Source: Nemertoderma westbladi (Eukaryota; Xenacoelomorpha; Nemertodermatida; Nemertodermatidae). Taken from it: DNA of 63,066 nt. Under the pieces are notes generated by a model, which was not told the origin of the DNA, made no database searches, and saw only the letters and a program-made list of their open reading frames with translations. Positions 42,101 to 51,744 of the stretch are shown piece by piece (position 1 is the stretch's first letter; each line of letters starts with the position of its first letter). The stretch covers positions 1 to 63,066 of the forward strand of contig JAUCBJ010004843.1 in the NCBI GenBank assembly GCA_032718475.1, read 5' to 3'. The position numbers and the translations under genes were made by a program.

Positions 42101-42400
42101 ATCTCCAACCAGACACTATATAACATTGGAGGTGTCTCATTGGTTCCCCCAAGCTGGACACTAGAACAAAATCGCCTCCGCTTTGCAGGACATTGCTTTC
42201 GCCGTGAGGACCAGCCAGTGCATAATCTTGTACTTTGGCAGCCTCATGGAGTGAATAAGCATGGTGGACAGCCCATGACTTTCTTGAGACGCATCTTAAA
42301 GGACACTGGCCTTAAAGATGCGGATGATCTAGCAAATGTCATGGGTGATAGGGAGTTGTGGCGGTGCAATTTTGTTGACAAGCCGGCACAGCATTCTTAA
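39104..42400 (+). CDS. RTE-type LINE polyprotein: APE endonuclease and reverse transcriptase
   Basis: Uninterrupted; the first in-frame ATG after the upstream stop is at 39104, giving 1098 residues. After ~125 Pro/Arg-rich residues the APE-type endonuclease begins (RLASVNTLTLGSPMRQGE, VGVQEHRM, VVLIVCYSPT, FLGDFNASL, SQIDHILFR, SSDHRLIVAKVRL). Reverse transcriptase shows VPKKGNLTLYGSFRGISL, GFRKGRGTMEPILALRRI, VIFVDFFKAFDSVSR, LQGDTLAPFLFIIVVDY and the catalytic DLDFADDLGVLSES. The C-terminal region (FCYLGSWIRKSG, LLYGSPCWALT, RLRFAGHCFRRED) is typical of the RTE/RTE-X-like group. All catalytic motifs look intact, so this copy may be competent for target-primed reverse transcription. Confidence 0.93.
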   Translation: MANQGAVFAPRADSAKKHPPTPTMDYISNAEVRPLEASGITGHNRPHRRQLTPDRLPVSPPTGERAANNSLSPFPDDLSGPNPGSPGRPDCDGERDSGVGGYSHVPPRPTKPLVNLRQVTRLASVNTLTLGSPMRQGELTALADKLSLSAVGVQEHRMQTGQTDEVLIKDMGGGWRLALASADDSGNGGIGLLMNPTAHAALDKIDQISNRIIRCHFSCSGRLAKKFPKVVLIVCYSPTSVAPVEEVENFYHNLQAATDGVDQHAFLTFLGDFNASLHQSPTSPWVYSNSVNRNSVHLQDFISGNGLFSAGTQFKKRTGKLWTHSGPSGHKSQIDHILFRRKYRSSIQDCNAFTLRPFSSDHRLIVAKVRLSLRASRTTKSALPRHDWSSLLQQPSVRSRFTLQLSNRYEALASEAADHCEGYTAFTEAVKLAAAETVPVYPRNRKRAPWTDNKIQKCRNDLHKAQKESRLKQTTAAKNAVKAASRSLNRQYSVNLQELINQQVDAINDADDSRQSSQAWKSINLLTGRKSQPTTKVKAESPADRLNGWKAHFEKLLNNDRVLPDNFIEVKVSESVLPDIPIGDISFAEVKAAAKSIKTNRASGVDGVPPEVFKIPECLKLIYPIIVDMYRTTRVPQEMKTNKLVPVPKKGNLTLYGSFRGISLISIAAKLYNRILLNRIRDPIERLLRGNQNGFRKGRGTMEPILALRRIIEELSKKKDRHLAVIFVDFFKAFDSVSRSRMFSILSLYGIPDEIIAAIRSVYDGSTTFVSTVDGDTEPFEVLWGVLQGDTLAPFLFIIVVDYVLRMSLDHHNDDGVMITPPTGSRSRGNPAKYLTDLDFADDLGVLSESLEGAQRLLSSLEHAASSVGLFINSRKTKILTVNFESPQQVSDRMSISSKDGMLEHVDDFCYLGSWIRKSGEDLRIRKGKAWTALNRLSRIWKSPRINRKLKVRLFRAAVVPVLLYGSPCWALTAEDTKSLDGTFTRMLRRVHCVKYNAHISNQTLYNIGGVSLVPPSWTLEQNRLRFAGHCFRREDQPVHNLVLWQPHGVNKHGGQPMTFLRRILKDTGLKDADDLANVMGDRELWRCNFVDKPAQHS

Positions 42401-42459
42401 AAATGCAGCTGCAATGCAGCATGCCGATCCTAGTAGTAGTAGTAGTAGTAGTACTAGTA
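42401..42459 (+). repeat. RTE 3' tail with (TAG)n
   Basis: ATGCAGCTGCAATGCAGCAT (itself nearly palindromic) then CCGATCC and about ten TAG/TAC triplets. The same tail is recognisable at 17780-17810 and 26452-26500. Confidence 0.88.
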
Positions 42460-42469
42460 GTGACGTCAT
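42460..42469. repeat. 10-bp target-site duplication, right copy
   Basis: GTGACGTCAT; see 38673-38682. Confidence 0.85.
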
Positions 42470-42880
42470 CAGGTAAGGTATAGTCATAGTGTGGATACTT
42501 GTTCGGACTTGGTAGGCCCGCGTCCTTCTGGTGAGTGTCTCCCTTTGTGCAATGGGTTTGTCTGAGTCCTTAAGTACTTTAATCTCCACGGTCTTACCTT
42601 TACCGCTTGGTGAGTCGACTGGTAGTAATGGTTTCAACTCTACAGTATCAGTGTGTTCCTGTGGGCTTGTAAGCCTCCTAACTTTAGTCACACGTATGAG
42701 TCAAGTATTTTCCTTAAGCGGAGTGTGACCGCTGTTGCCACACCGTCGTAATGACTTAAGGAAGTCAAAGTAGGTAAGTTGGTAATACCTAATGGGTTTG
42801 TACTAGTCTGCTCCAATGGGTTTATTGCAGCGTCATTGTTCGCGGTATTTCAACTTTTCTTAACGCGAGTTGAATATTTT
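42470..42880 (-). pseudogene. BEL/Pao element C pol, region between RNase H and integrase
   Basis: The minus strand is open from about 42880 to the LINE insertion (RKILDSYVTKVRRLTSPQEH, LLPVDSPSGKGKTVEIKVL). After removing the LINE and one target copy the sequence continues into the integrase part at 38672, although a small frame adjustment is needed. RRLTSP is encoded by one copy of the palindromic motif found in the rest of element C. Confidence 0.6.
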
Positions 42881-43148
42881 TTGGATTTATTTGAAATGAA
42901 TATTCCAATATCAATACTGGGTGCGGGAACATGGAATTTGGGCACATTCAATGGACTGGGGGCGATTTACAGGCGAATATTGGGGCGACTTACGGGGTAC
43001 GGGACTCATGTCAGATATTTAAGGGCCAGGGGTGGGAGGCAAAGTTAAGCAGTACTCAGGTTTGCCTGAATACTATTAGGCCTAGCCAACTTCCTGCTGC
43101 CTGTAGATGTGGATTTGGTAACTCGCTAGGCCTAGGGACAAGGACTGC
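42881..43148. other. junction region between elements C and B, unassigned
   Basis: Not similar to the other LTR of element B and not clearly coding for element C. Element B's left LTR may be truncated here or another small insertion may be present. Confidence 0.4.
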
Positions 43149-44260
43149 CCTTAGTGGTCCCTGGCCAACAGCAGTTATTACGAGCCTGAATAAGGACTCG
43201 GAAAGCTTGCCGACTACGCCAGGGACTTGCGACGGGTCGACTGACTAATGGAGGAAGGGTTCGACGAGGACTGCCTTCCTGGAGTGCACAACCGGCGTTA
43301 GTACGAGCCTGAAGAAGGACTTGGAAAACTACCACCCATTGGGACTCACGCCGGGCCGACAGACCCCTTGCCAAGCCGTACCGCTTTTCTGATGACCGAT
43401 CCCTTCGGGGTTCGGGAAGGGTGGGACGGACACGCAACGGGGTCGAAAGACAAAGGACCGGACTCCACTGGCCTACCGACTGTTCGGAGCAGCTTCTCGG
43501 CTACCGAAGCGACTACGAGCCTGAAAAGGATTCGGAAAGCTTAGGTGGTTGGGTCCCTGTGATGAACCGACGGACCCCTAGCCAAGCCGTACCGCATTCC
43601 TGATGACCGATCCCTTCGGGGTTCGGGAAGGGTGGGACGGACACGCAAACGGGTCCACCGACTCGACAGACCCCTAGCCAAGCCGTACCGCTTTCCTGAT
43701 GACCAATCCCTTCGGGGTTCGGGAAGGGTGGGATGGACACGCAACCGGGTCTACTGACTTGACCGACCCTTAGCCAAGCCGTACCGCTTTCCTGATGACC
43801 GATCCCTTCGGGGTTCGGCAAGGGTGGGACGGACACGCAACAGGGTCGACCGACACCGACACTACGGTACCGAGACTAGGACCGAGGGAAAATGGGGAAC
43901 ATTAGTTAGGTTAAAATCTACAGTGGGTAATTAAATAATGTACTGTAGGAATTTATATTGTCGTATATTATTGTGAATATTTGGTGTATATTGGTGTGGG
44001 GAAGCCCAACTTATTCTCAATCAGGGTTCAACTTTAGTAAAGGCTGCATTATTTGGTATTTAATGTACAAGATTCAACCGTAGGGAAGTTACATTAAAGA
44101 TTATATCCAACCAATGCAACTTTTTCTCAACCGCAATCTTGCATTTAAGAAAGTATTCCTTCTCCACTCCCAATATCCGGTGACTGGCCGGAATTCCATG
44201 GTTTAAAAGTTCCGCCTCCAGCATCGGCATTTTCCCCCATGGTGTCGGGAATAACGGCAA
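43149..44260 (+). repeat. element B left LTR with internal tandem repeats
   Basis: Matches 50407-51728. It contains four copies (near 43367, 43570, 43670, 43770) of a ~100-base unit with GCCAAGCCGTACCGCTTTCC and GATCCCTTCGGGGTTCGGG. The last ~200 bases are nearly identical to the right LTR, ending GTCGGGAATAACGGCA. The right LTR carries five copies of the unit, plus an extra ~103-base duplication at its start. Confidence 0.8.
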
Positions 44261-44657
44261 CAAAATTGAGAATAAGACGCGGCCAACTTCAACTGGTGGA
44301 AGTTGGGAATTCTACAGTACTCTTCAAACTCTCTCCGTGCTTACCCAGCACCCACTACGAGGAAACTCTGGTATTTGATTTAAGACAAAGTCGTTGTTCA
44401 ATCAAATTACAAACTCGAACTAAAAAACTCATAGTCGGCAGATCATAAATAGAGAGTCGTTAACAGGGAATGGAAGTATCGATCACACCTATTGATATAA
44501 TCCAAGTTTAGCCAGGAATCTGGCACGTCAAAGTTGAAGTACAAGGAACGAACGTTGGACGATTCAGGATTACCGTTGGGGTAGTCCAGGCTGAATACGA
44601 GACCTACGAAGAACTATTTTACGATATCGCATATCTAGCAATCAACGAGGCGCTAGA
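44261..44657 (+). other. element B leader between LTR and gag
   Basis: Holds the expected primer-binding region, but no tRNA match was identified. A short open frame to 44448 overlaps the LTR end and is probably not a gene. Confidence 0.4.
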
Positions 44658-44891
44658 ATGACAATGAATAACGTCTCCGATACTGATGAAATGGACCCCC
44701 ACACAGACTCGGAAACCGAAGAGGTGCCGAATGTGAAGAACATGGCCCGTCGACTGGGAGCTCTCAAAGGCGGAGTAACTCGAGCATACCACCGCATCGA
44801 GAAACAACTAAAGGGAGCCGAGACCCCCTCAGCGATATACAGACTCAACTACAGAATATCCGAAGTATCATACAACGATATGAAAGGATGA
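44658..44891 (+). pseudogene. element B gag, N-terminal part
   Basis: Starts ATGACAATGAATAACG. The sequence VKNMARRLGALKGGVTRAYHR and IEKQLKGAETPSAIYRLNYR is the helical gag N-terminus of BEL elements. It ends at TGA 44889-44891, overlapping the next ATG as ATGA; the helix clearly continues in the other frame, so one base was probably gained or lost here. Confidence 0.6.
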
Positions 44892-46237
44892 TACAGGCAT
44901 ATCAGGAACTCATTCCTGCAACCGATCTGGGAAACTACCCCAGACTGGAAGAACACGTCGCACATTTGGACGAGTACCACAAGCAACATCGGAGGACCCT
45001 CAGCCTCGTAAGAGGCTACGAGGAACAGTATTATAAACAAACTGAAAGGGCAGACGCAGAATCGGTACGGACCTCCGGTACCAGGACCATGGTTCAGCGA
45101 AAAAGAACTGGGTCCTCGAGGCACCAGCACTCTAGCGCTAGGAGCGAGATATCTGGTTCAGCGCGCAGTTCTCAAGGGGGTCAACCACTCCGAGATCAGC
45201 TACGAGAACAGAGGGCATTGGCCCTTAAAGCTCGAATGGAAGACGAATATGTCCAACTGCAGATTGAACAGGATGCACTGGCGGAGGAAAGACATAAACA
45301 AGAGGCCGAAATAGAGGCCGAACGACAAAAACAAGAGGCCGAAATAGAGGCCAAAAAATGTAAACAAGAGGCCGAAAGGAATAAACGAGAGGCCGAACAA
45401 CAGGCTGAAAGGAATAAACAAGAGGCCGAACAACGGGCCGAACTATGTAAACGAGAGGCCGAACAACAGGCCGAAATACGTAAACAAGAGGCCGAAATGC
45501 GTAAACGGAACACCAAGGCCCAAGCGATTCTTATTCACAAGAAGGGTGCGGATATTGCTAAACTCGCAGACTACGAAGCTGCACTCATAGAATGGGACCT
45601 TCAACTATACAAGGACTGGGAAAGGGGTATAGAACAGGACTATGAACCAATCATGGTCCCAGAGTTAGAAAAGTCATTTACACCACCGGCTGCGGAACCC
45701 CCGAAACCTGAGTTTCCGCCAACCATACGGCCCACGTTATCGGCACAAGCACCGGTATTCCACCCCCCACCGGCTACGCTTAAGAATGAGGAACCTTATT
45801 TCCCATCCAACCCCACGGCACCGAGCGTTCCCCAGTACGAGCCTGAAAAGGACTCGGAACGGGATGCCACCCCTCGATCGAACAGTCCGTTCACATCCAC
45901 ACCGAAAATCCGTAACCGCGTCATCATTAAAACTCCACCTCTCATCGATCCATCGTGCATGGGAGAGAGTGTTAGTAATTACAATCCTCCTAGTCATTCC
46001 AGTTCAGACGACGTCGGCATCATCCGAGCCTTGGAAAACCGCCTGGCTATGCCCAAGATGGAGATCCGCACCTTCGAGGGAGACCCCGTTGATTACCTCG
46101 GATTTAAGAAATGGTTCTTCGCTCAGATCGGGTCAACGGATATAACCGACGCACAAAAACTGGTATATTTATCCCAATACCTGGGCGACAAACCACGTCG
46201 AATCATTAAATGTTTCGAAGGAGGATCTCGATCATGA
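44888..46237 (+). pseudogene. element B gag, coiled coil and DUF1759-type domain
   Basis: 449 codons. A long charged coiled coil (about residues 95-215, many EAERNKQEAEQ repeats) is followed by a Pro-rich linker and the start of the DUF1759-type domain (PKMEIRTFEGDPVDYLGFKKWF, AQKLVYLSQYLGDKPRRI). This order matches element A. The domain stops abruptly at about 46237, where the sequence becomes integrase C-terminal code: protease, reverse transcriptase, RNase H and most of integrase are deleted. One copy of the 19-base hairpin motif lies in the coding sequence at 45836-45860. Confidence 0.8.
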
Positions 46238-46238
46238 G

Positions 46239-46929
46239 GATCCCAAGTCTGGAGGGAACACCATATACAATGGCACTTCCAAACACCCTTGGCACCCCAT
46301 ATGAGCGGGGTATGGGAGAAGCTCATTGACTTGGTGAAACGATCCATGCGCGTCGCAATAGGGGATACCCGGGTAACCCACGACACCCTTCGCACAACAT
46401 GATCACGGCTACCCTAAACAACCGGCCCATCGTACCTATCCACGACGACCCCACAGATCTAGAGCCTCTTACACCTAACCATCTACTCGGAAGACCCAAA
46501 ACCAACATTCTTCCAGAGGCGATGTTCCCAGACCCCAATGATATCGCGAGACATACCAATTGGAAGAAGGCCCAAGTGCTGGCAGCGCATTGGTGGAGAA
46601 TCTGGGCCCAAGAGTACCTCATAACCCTCTGGACCAGGAGGAAGTGGAACAACACCTACAGGAACGTCGCAGTTGGCGACATGGTGTTGGTTAAGGAACA
46701 CCTTAAAGACCGCGTACACTGGCCTGTGGCGCGAGTCGTGGCAATAACCCCAAGTAAAGACGGACTTGCGAGAACTATGACGATACGAACGGCAAAGGGC
46801 CACTACCAATGCCCTATCCAGAGGCTGTGCCTTCTCGAAGGCAACGACAGCGGTAACTCTACGAGAGGTGATAAGTTCCCTACTCCGGATCCTGCTGCAG
46901 ACATTGGTGACAATGCTAAACCCGTTTAA
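46239..46929 (+). pseudogene. element B integrase end and DUF5641-type tail
   Basis: WHFQTPLAPHMSGVWEKLIDLVKRSM is the end of the BEL integrase core, then (after a frame change near 46400) ATLNNRPIVPIHDDPTDLEPLTPNHLLGRP, WRIWAQEYLITLWTRRKW and GDMVLVKEHLKDRVHWPVARV form the DUF5641-type C-terminal domain, ending at 46929. Only this end of pol remains. Confidence 0.85.
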
Positions 46930-47223
46930 ACCCTTCTCATCCTGTTGACAAACTCTTTAAATGTGATTTATCAACAATGAATAATGGGCCCCCCTTAAAC
47001 CAACTGTAACCACGCAATGGTATTTGTGTTTCCTCGTGTGTTATGTGGAGTCCAGCGTCACCCTGCAGATGTTTCGACTGACGCAGGGTCGTTTATGTAT
47101 TGTTCACCCTGATTTTGGTCATCGGGACCAACTATATTGGATTATTGGAAATGGTAAAGATTTGAAGTGGAATTCATTGTATCCATTGTGTTGTATTGTG
47201 TTGTCCGTTGCGTGCGCAGTTCG
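46930..47223 (+). other. element B spacer after pol
   Basis: No coding signal. Confidence 0.4.
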
Positions 47224-47500
47224 GGGCATAGGCGGTGTAACTAGTCCAGCTGTAGATCCCGGATTGCCGCGCAACACCCCCTCTATCCCGTTATTCTGGT
47301 GGGTCCATGGTGCATCCACATGACTTCGTCGATAGAGGTTTTATGTTTCTCAGTCGTGTTATTCTGGTGGGACCGTTGCGTGGATTTTGGGGCGTAGGCG
47401 GTGTAAATAGTCCAGCTGTAGATCCCAGAATGTTGCGTAACCCCATCCCACGTGACTTCGTCGGCTGAGCTTTATGTTGCTGGGAGTGTTATTCTGGTGG
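47224..47500 (+). repeat. 165-bp tandem repeat in the spacer, about two units
   Basis: GGCGGTGTAACTAGTCCAGC and its near-copy lie 165 bases apart (47224 and 47389), with GTTATTCTGGTGGG at about 47289, 47357 and 47487. It occupies the same position as the 46-base repeats of element A. Confidence 0.75.
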
Positions 47501-47698
47501 GTCCCTAGTGCATTCCATGTGATTTCACTTCCAGTGTCTTCATTGTCCGTTACGTGTGCAGTATGATGGTCCAATAAGATGGTAGATGCCTATATAGCAA
47601 TAATAATTAATAAACTGAATTACAAATAAACTGAATTATTCTGCAGTCACTATAGAATCAAACTTTCTGGATTTATAATTAACATACTTAAATTTGCA
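47501..47698 (+). other. spacer immediately before accessory ORF of element B
   Basis: AT-rich, with no clear promoter or splice site identified. Confidence 0.4.
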
Positions 47699-50287
47699 AT
47701 GGACATAATTGAAAATATGGACCCAAATCGCCAAATTCTCGGCGAAATACGTAATATACTCGATTTACTGTAATATCCACAGCCTGGATCTCCTAACTTT
47801 GATACAGAATGGAATGCCCTGACAGCTGAGAATGTGCGAATCATTAAATTCTCCGGGCGAGAGGGACCGGATTCCCGTAATCTACGAAAGCTCCGGTTGA
47901 CCGATGTTAGTACGAGACTGAAAAGAACTCGGAACGCAAAGGCAACCAGAGGAGAGGAGTTGTCGTTCTGGGAAACGTTCTGGCAAAGCGTCTACAAATC
48001 CCGATGTTTGATATACGACAATGACGGAAACGCGACGCCCACTTCGAAAGTGATTACGTTGGAGTGATGCCAAAGTTTCGTCGACGACAAGAGTACATAC
48101 CTCACCCACTGGGGAAACCTAGCGGAGTGTACGGCGACGCTGCGAGAGGAACGTATATCAGTTATCCAGAATCGCGACGACTACCAGGAGACGTATGGGA
48201 CGAAGGAATACGGTCGATCATTGGTCGTCGTCCTCGGAACCCTAGATGGTCTGGTGTTGATATGTCGAATATTCCCGACATCCAAACAGGGGGTGCGGAC
48301 AGCCGGAGCGATCTGGCTATTACCACCTGAGATCCAACAGATCCTATTTGATTTCGATATCATTAAAATCGGGTCGGATATTTAGGCGGACGTCCGAAAT
48401 GACTACGCTAACGCTCCTTTCGGAAGAAACCGTCGAGAAGATCTCAACGCCATTAGTCATTGCGTCGACACCCAAACACTGCTAGCATGGTTGCAATCCG
48501 CAGAATTCATGCGTGGATTCCGAGAGATGAGACAAACGAAATCCGGTATCGGCTACCTCGCAGTGCTAAACGGCGGTATAGACTTTAAACCCCAGAAATT
48601 CCAGGATTATAATAAGATATATGGTGGGTACCCGGAATTAGAAATAATGAGTGAGCGAGAGAGTCGCTGGAAGGACGTGGAAAGAAAGTGGACGATCCAC
48701 CACAAGTGGGAGAATCCAGATCGACGGAACTATATCTACGTCGTAATGGAATCATACACAGTTGCCAAGTTCATCTGTAAGACTCTCGATAGTCTCATTA
48801 AGGCGGTTCCTAGATCCTTTATCGACTATGAGTGGAACGAAGTTATCGACCATGCATTCAAAGCGGTAGAGAATATTCCACCGGGAGAGACAAAAACGCT
48901 CCACGTCATCGCATCCTGGGATGAGAATGGACCGTTCGACATCCCTATGATTGCTGATCTCCTCGACGCAGAGGAACCACTGATATCTTCGGATGGAGAG
49001 GAATTATGGCTACAGGAAGGTGTTCTACTGTCCACCCTAAAGCGACAACTCGATCCGGAAGTCACGTACGAACCGGCCGCCAAACGGGTCGCCTCAGCCG
49101 AACCTGCGATGGAAGCAGGCGTATCCACCCCACTTGGCTCCGGTAGTCCAGCTAGGGAGTTAGTAACTACCTTCGCGTTGAATGACTTCGGCGACATATG
49201 TTAGAGGTTGTCTCCATATCCGTTCCCGGGGGGAGAAGACTGGTCTTCGGAGATCCCGAGTACCAGCACCCAACGGACCCGCTCAGCGATACAGGTTGCA
49301 AAGGGTCCAAGCGTTGCTCCGACTCCGGTAGATCTCCTCGGAATTCCTCCATCGAACGCCCTGGCACCTCTTCGTCGACCAGCTGTGGCAATGGCCCCTT
49401 CCGTTCCACAAGACCCTATGCGAATTACCCGATGGTACGCCGAACAGACCGAATGGATCCACCGCCAGAAACGGGCGCCCGGGATGCGACCGGCAGGATA
49501 TAAAGAAAGTTATCGAAATGAGAACATCCTACGCCAAAGCCCAGCTTTCCGCGGGCTACCGGCAACGGCGAATATTCCCAAAAGCGACCGACGACTGGAG
49601 TATTACGCCGGCATCCCGATTCCGATATTCTTCGGCCGGGAGATGCAACTAGAGGTGTGTGGAAACTGCGGTTCGGAGCAGTGCCCACGCGGAAAGAGAA
49701 TTCGGGTTACCGATTCGTGCCTCCAGCTCCTCGGGATACTTTACTGTCCCTATTGCGCGACATCGGGCCACGATGTTTCGGTTTGTCCTATCCTTTACAA
49801 CCTCTGCACAGAATGCGGCTTCCGTGGACCTACGAAGGATGTAACCGCTATGGGTAATATGGTTATGTTTGAAACCTACGCCAATAACCACGTAAAGACC
49901 AAAGTGCGGCGGAGAAGCGCTCGAAATATCGCGCAAGAGATGGCGTGCGGGTACTTTTCGTTCCCAGAACGCCTACATACGACAGTGAAGCTACCATTCC
50001 ATTACGTGGATCTATTATTAATCACCGGATTATTCGGCCCCTTCGAGATCCTTAGGCGTTTATACTCCTATAAGGAAGAATTCGGTGACGGAAAGTGGTT
50101 CCTAGAGGCACGCACTACCGAGTTGGAGAGACGGACGGATATGATCCCGCTACCATCTAAAGGAAGAGCCGCCAGGAGACAAGCTGAATCGATGCTCACG
50201 ATGGACGTTGATGCTCCCCTACCAGCACTGGCGATCGACGAGAGTAGACGGGCGAAGAGGAGAAAGGCGTATCAGAGTAAGAAATAG
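47699..50287 (+). pseudogene. accessory ORF of element B: exonuclease-like domain, three zinc knuckles, basic tail (four in-frame stops)
   Basis: One reading frame runs from ATG 47699 to a stop at 50285-50287 (863 codons), broken only by TAA 47771, TGA 48065, TAG 48383 and TAG 49202. RSLVVVLGTLDGLVLICRI and FDIIKIGSDI...ADVRND and CVDTQTLLAWL align with the exonuclease motifs of element A. The Exo I Glu remains (TLE, then the TGA where the family often has Trp), but its Asp is Thr. YIYVVMESYTV gives Tyr-x3-Glu as in element A. Three C-x2-C-x4-[H]-x4-[C] modules start at 49658 (CGNCGSEQC, degenerate), 49745 (CPYCATSGHDVSVC, perfect) and 49805 (CTECGFRGP, degenerate). The C-terminus is basic (ESRRAKRRKAYQSKK). 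The function is inferred only. Confidence 0.68.
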
Positions 50288-50406
50288 AGGACCAGGATAT
50301 TCCAGGGACATTTATATCGAACATTTATTTTTATATATTTACATAAACTGACTCTAAGAAAAATTAATCAAGACTATGCAATATTAAAATTTGGGTTTTT
50401 TCTGGC

Positions 50407-51728
50407 CTTAGCGGTCCCTGGCCAACAGCAGTTATTACGAGCCTGAATAAGGACTCAGAAAGTCTGCTGCTTGTGTCAGGGATTTGCTACGGGAACCGAC
50501 AGACAGATCCTTAGCGGTCCCTGGTCACCGGCAGTTATTACGAGCCTGAATAAGGACTCGGAAAGCTTGCCGACTACGCCAGGGACTTGCGACGGGTCGA
50601 CCGACTAACGGAGGAAGGGTTCGACGAGGACTGCCTTCCTGGAGTGGGTTCCACAACTGGCGTTAGTACGAACCTGAATAAGGACTCGGAAAACTACCAA
50701 CCGTTGGGACTCACGACGGGCCGACAGACCCCTTGCCAAGCCGTACCGCTTTCCTGATGACTGATCCCTTCGGGGTTCGGGAAGGGTGGGACGGACACGC
50801 AACGGGGTTGAAAGACAAAGGACTGGACTCCACTGGCCTACCGACTGTTCGGAGCAGCTTCTCGGCTACCGAAGCGACTATGAACCTGAAAAGGATTCGG
50901 AAAGCTTAGGTGGTTGGGTCCCAGTGATGAACCGACGGACCCCTAGCCAAGCCGTACCGCTTTCCTGATGACCGATCCCTTCGGGGTTCGGGCAGGGTGG
51001 GAAGGACACACAAACGGGTCCACCGACTCGACAGACCCCTAGCCAAGCTGTACCGCTTTCCTGATGACTGATCCCTTCGGGGTTTGGGAAGGGTGGGATG
51101 GACACGCAACCGGGTCTTCCGACTTGACCGACCCTTAGCCAAGCTGTACCGCTTTCCTGATGACCGATCCCTTCGGGGTTTGGGAAGGGTGGGACGGACA
51201 CGCAACCGGGTCTACCGACTTGACCGACCCTTAGCCAAGCCGTACCGCTTTCCTGATGACCGATCCCTTCGGGGTTTGGGAAGGGTGGTACGGACACGCA
51301 ACAGTGTCGACCGACACCGACACTATGGTACCGAGACTAGGACCGAGGGAAAATGGAGAACATTAGTTAGGTTAAAATCTAAAGCGAACAGTGGGTAATT
51401 AAATAATGTACTGTAGGAATTTATATTGTCGTATATTATTGTGAATATTTGGTGTATATTGGTGCGGGGAAGCCCAACTTATTCTCAATCAGGGTTCAAC
51501 TTTAGTAAAGGCTGCATTATTTGGTGTTTAATGTACAAGATTCAACCGTAGGGAAGTTACATTAAAAATTATATCCAACCAATGCAACTTTTTCTCAACC
51601 GCAATCTTGCATTTAAGAAAGTATTCCTTCTCCACTCCCAATATCCGGTGACTGGCCAGAATTCCATGGTTTAAAAGTTCCGCCTCCAGCATCGGCATTT
51701 TTCCCCATGGTGTCGGGAATAACGGCAA
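50407..51728 (+). repeat. element B right LTR with internal tandem repeats
   Basis: Counterpart of 43149-44260. The ~100-base unit occurs five times (near 50733, 50945, 51040, 51140, 51235) and a ~103-base block at its start occurs twice (from about 50407 and 50510). Ends GTCGGGAATAACGGCA. About 120 bases separate it from the accessory ORF stop; a T-rich stretch precedes it and no clear polypurine tract is visible. Confidence 0.8.
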
Positions 51729-51744
51729 CCGTCATAGCACATGT

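Larger units (their letters stand above)
38683..42459 (+). mobile_element. full-length RTE-type non-LTR retrotransposon
   Basis: Bounded by GTGACGTCAT duplications. It has about 420 bases of 5' untranslated sequence, one long uninterrupted ORF and a short (TAG)n tail, the usual form of RTE-like elements without poly(A). It is the source family for the fragments at 1108-2853, 16645-17809, 26452-27938, 29058-29745 and 56268-56466. Inserted into the pol gene of BEL/Pao element C. Confidence 0.92.
43149..51728 (+). mobile_element. BEL/Pao element B, pol-deleted, with accessory ORF, inserted in element C
   Basis: LTR-like direct repeats at about 43149-44260 and 50407-51728 flank gag, an integrase tail, a tandem-repeat spacer and an accessory ORF, all on the plus strand. 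The element splits minus-strand element C between RNase H (right) and the pre-integrase region (left). Exact ends and target duplication are unresolved. Confidence 0.8.

Noticed and set aside
42329-42691. Minus-strand ORF with an apparent transmembrane segment (a run of leucines)
   Set aside because: The leucine run is the translation of the RTE (TAG)n tail; the ORF joins element C code to LINE sequence and is not a gene.
45196-45516. Minus-strand Ser/Cys-rich ORFs opposite the element B coiled coil
   Set aside because: Antisense shadows of the repetitive Glu/Lys/Gln codons of gag.
11970-48385. Recoding of in-frame stop codons (selenocysteine or readthrough) in the accessory ORFs
   Set aside because: The stops are of all three types, lie at different places in the two elements, and similar stops occur in the piggyBac, Penelope and BEL genes nearby; ordinary decay is the simpler reading.
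50878-51297. Repetitive ORFs on both strands in the LTRs of element B (for example 43513-43836 and 50878-51297)
   Set aside because: They follow the ~100-base tandem units of the LTR, whose length keeps the frame open; there is no domain and the same sequence is open on both strands.
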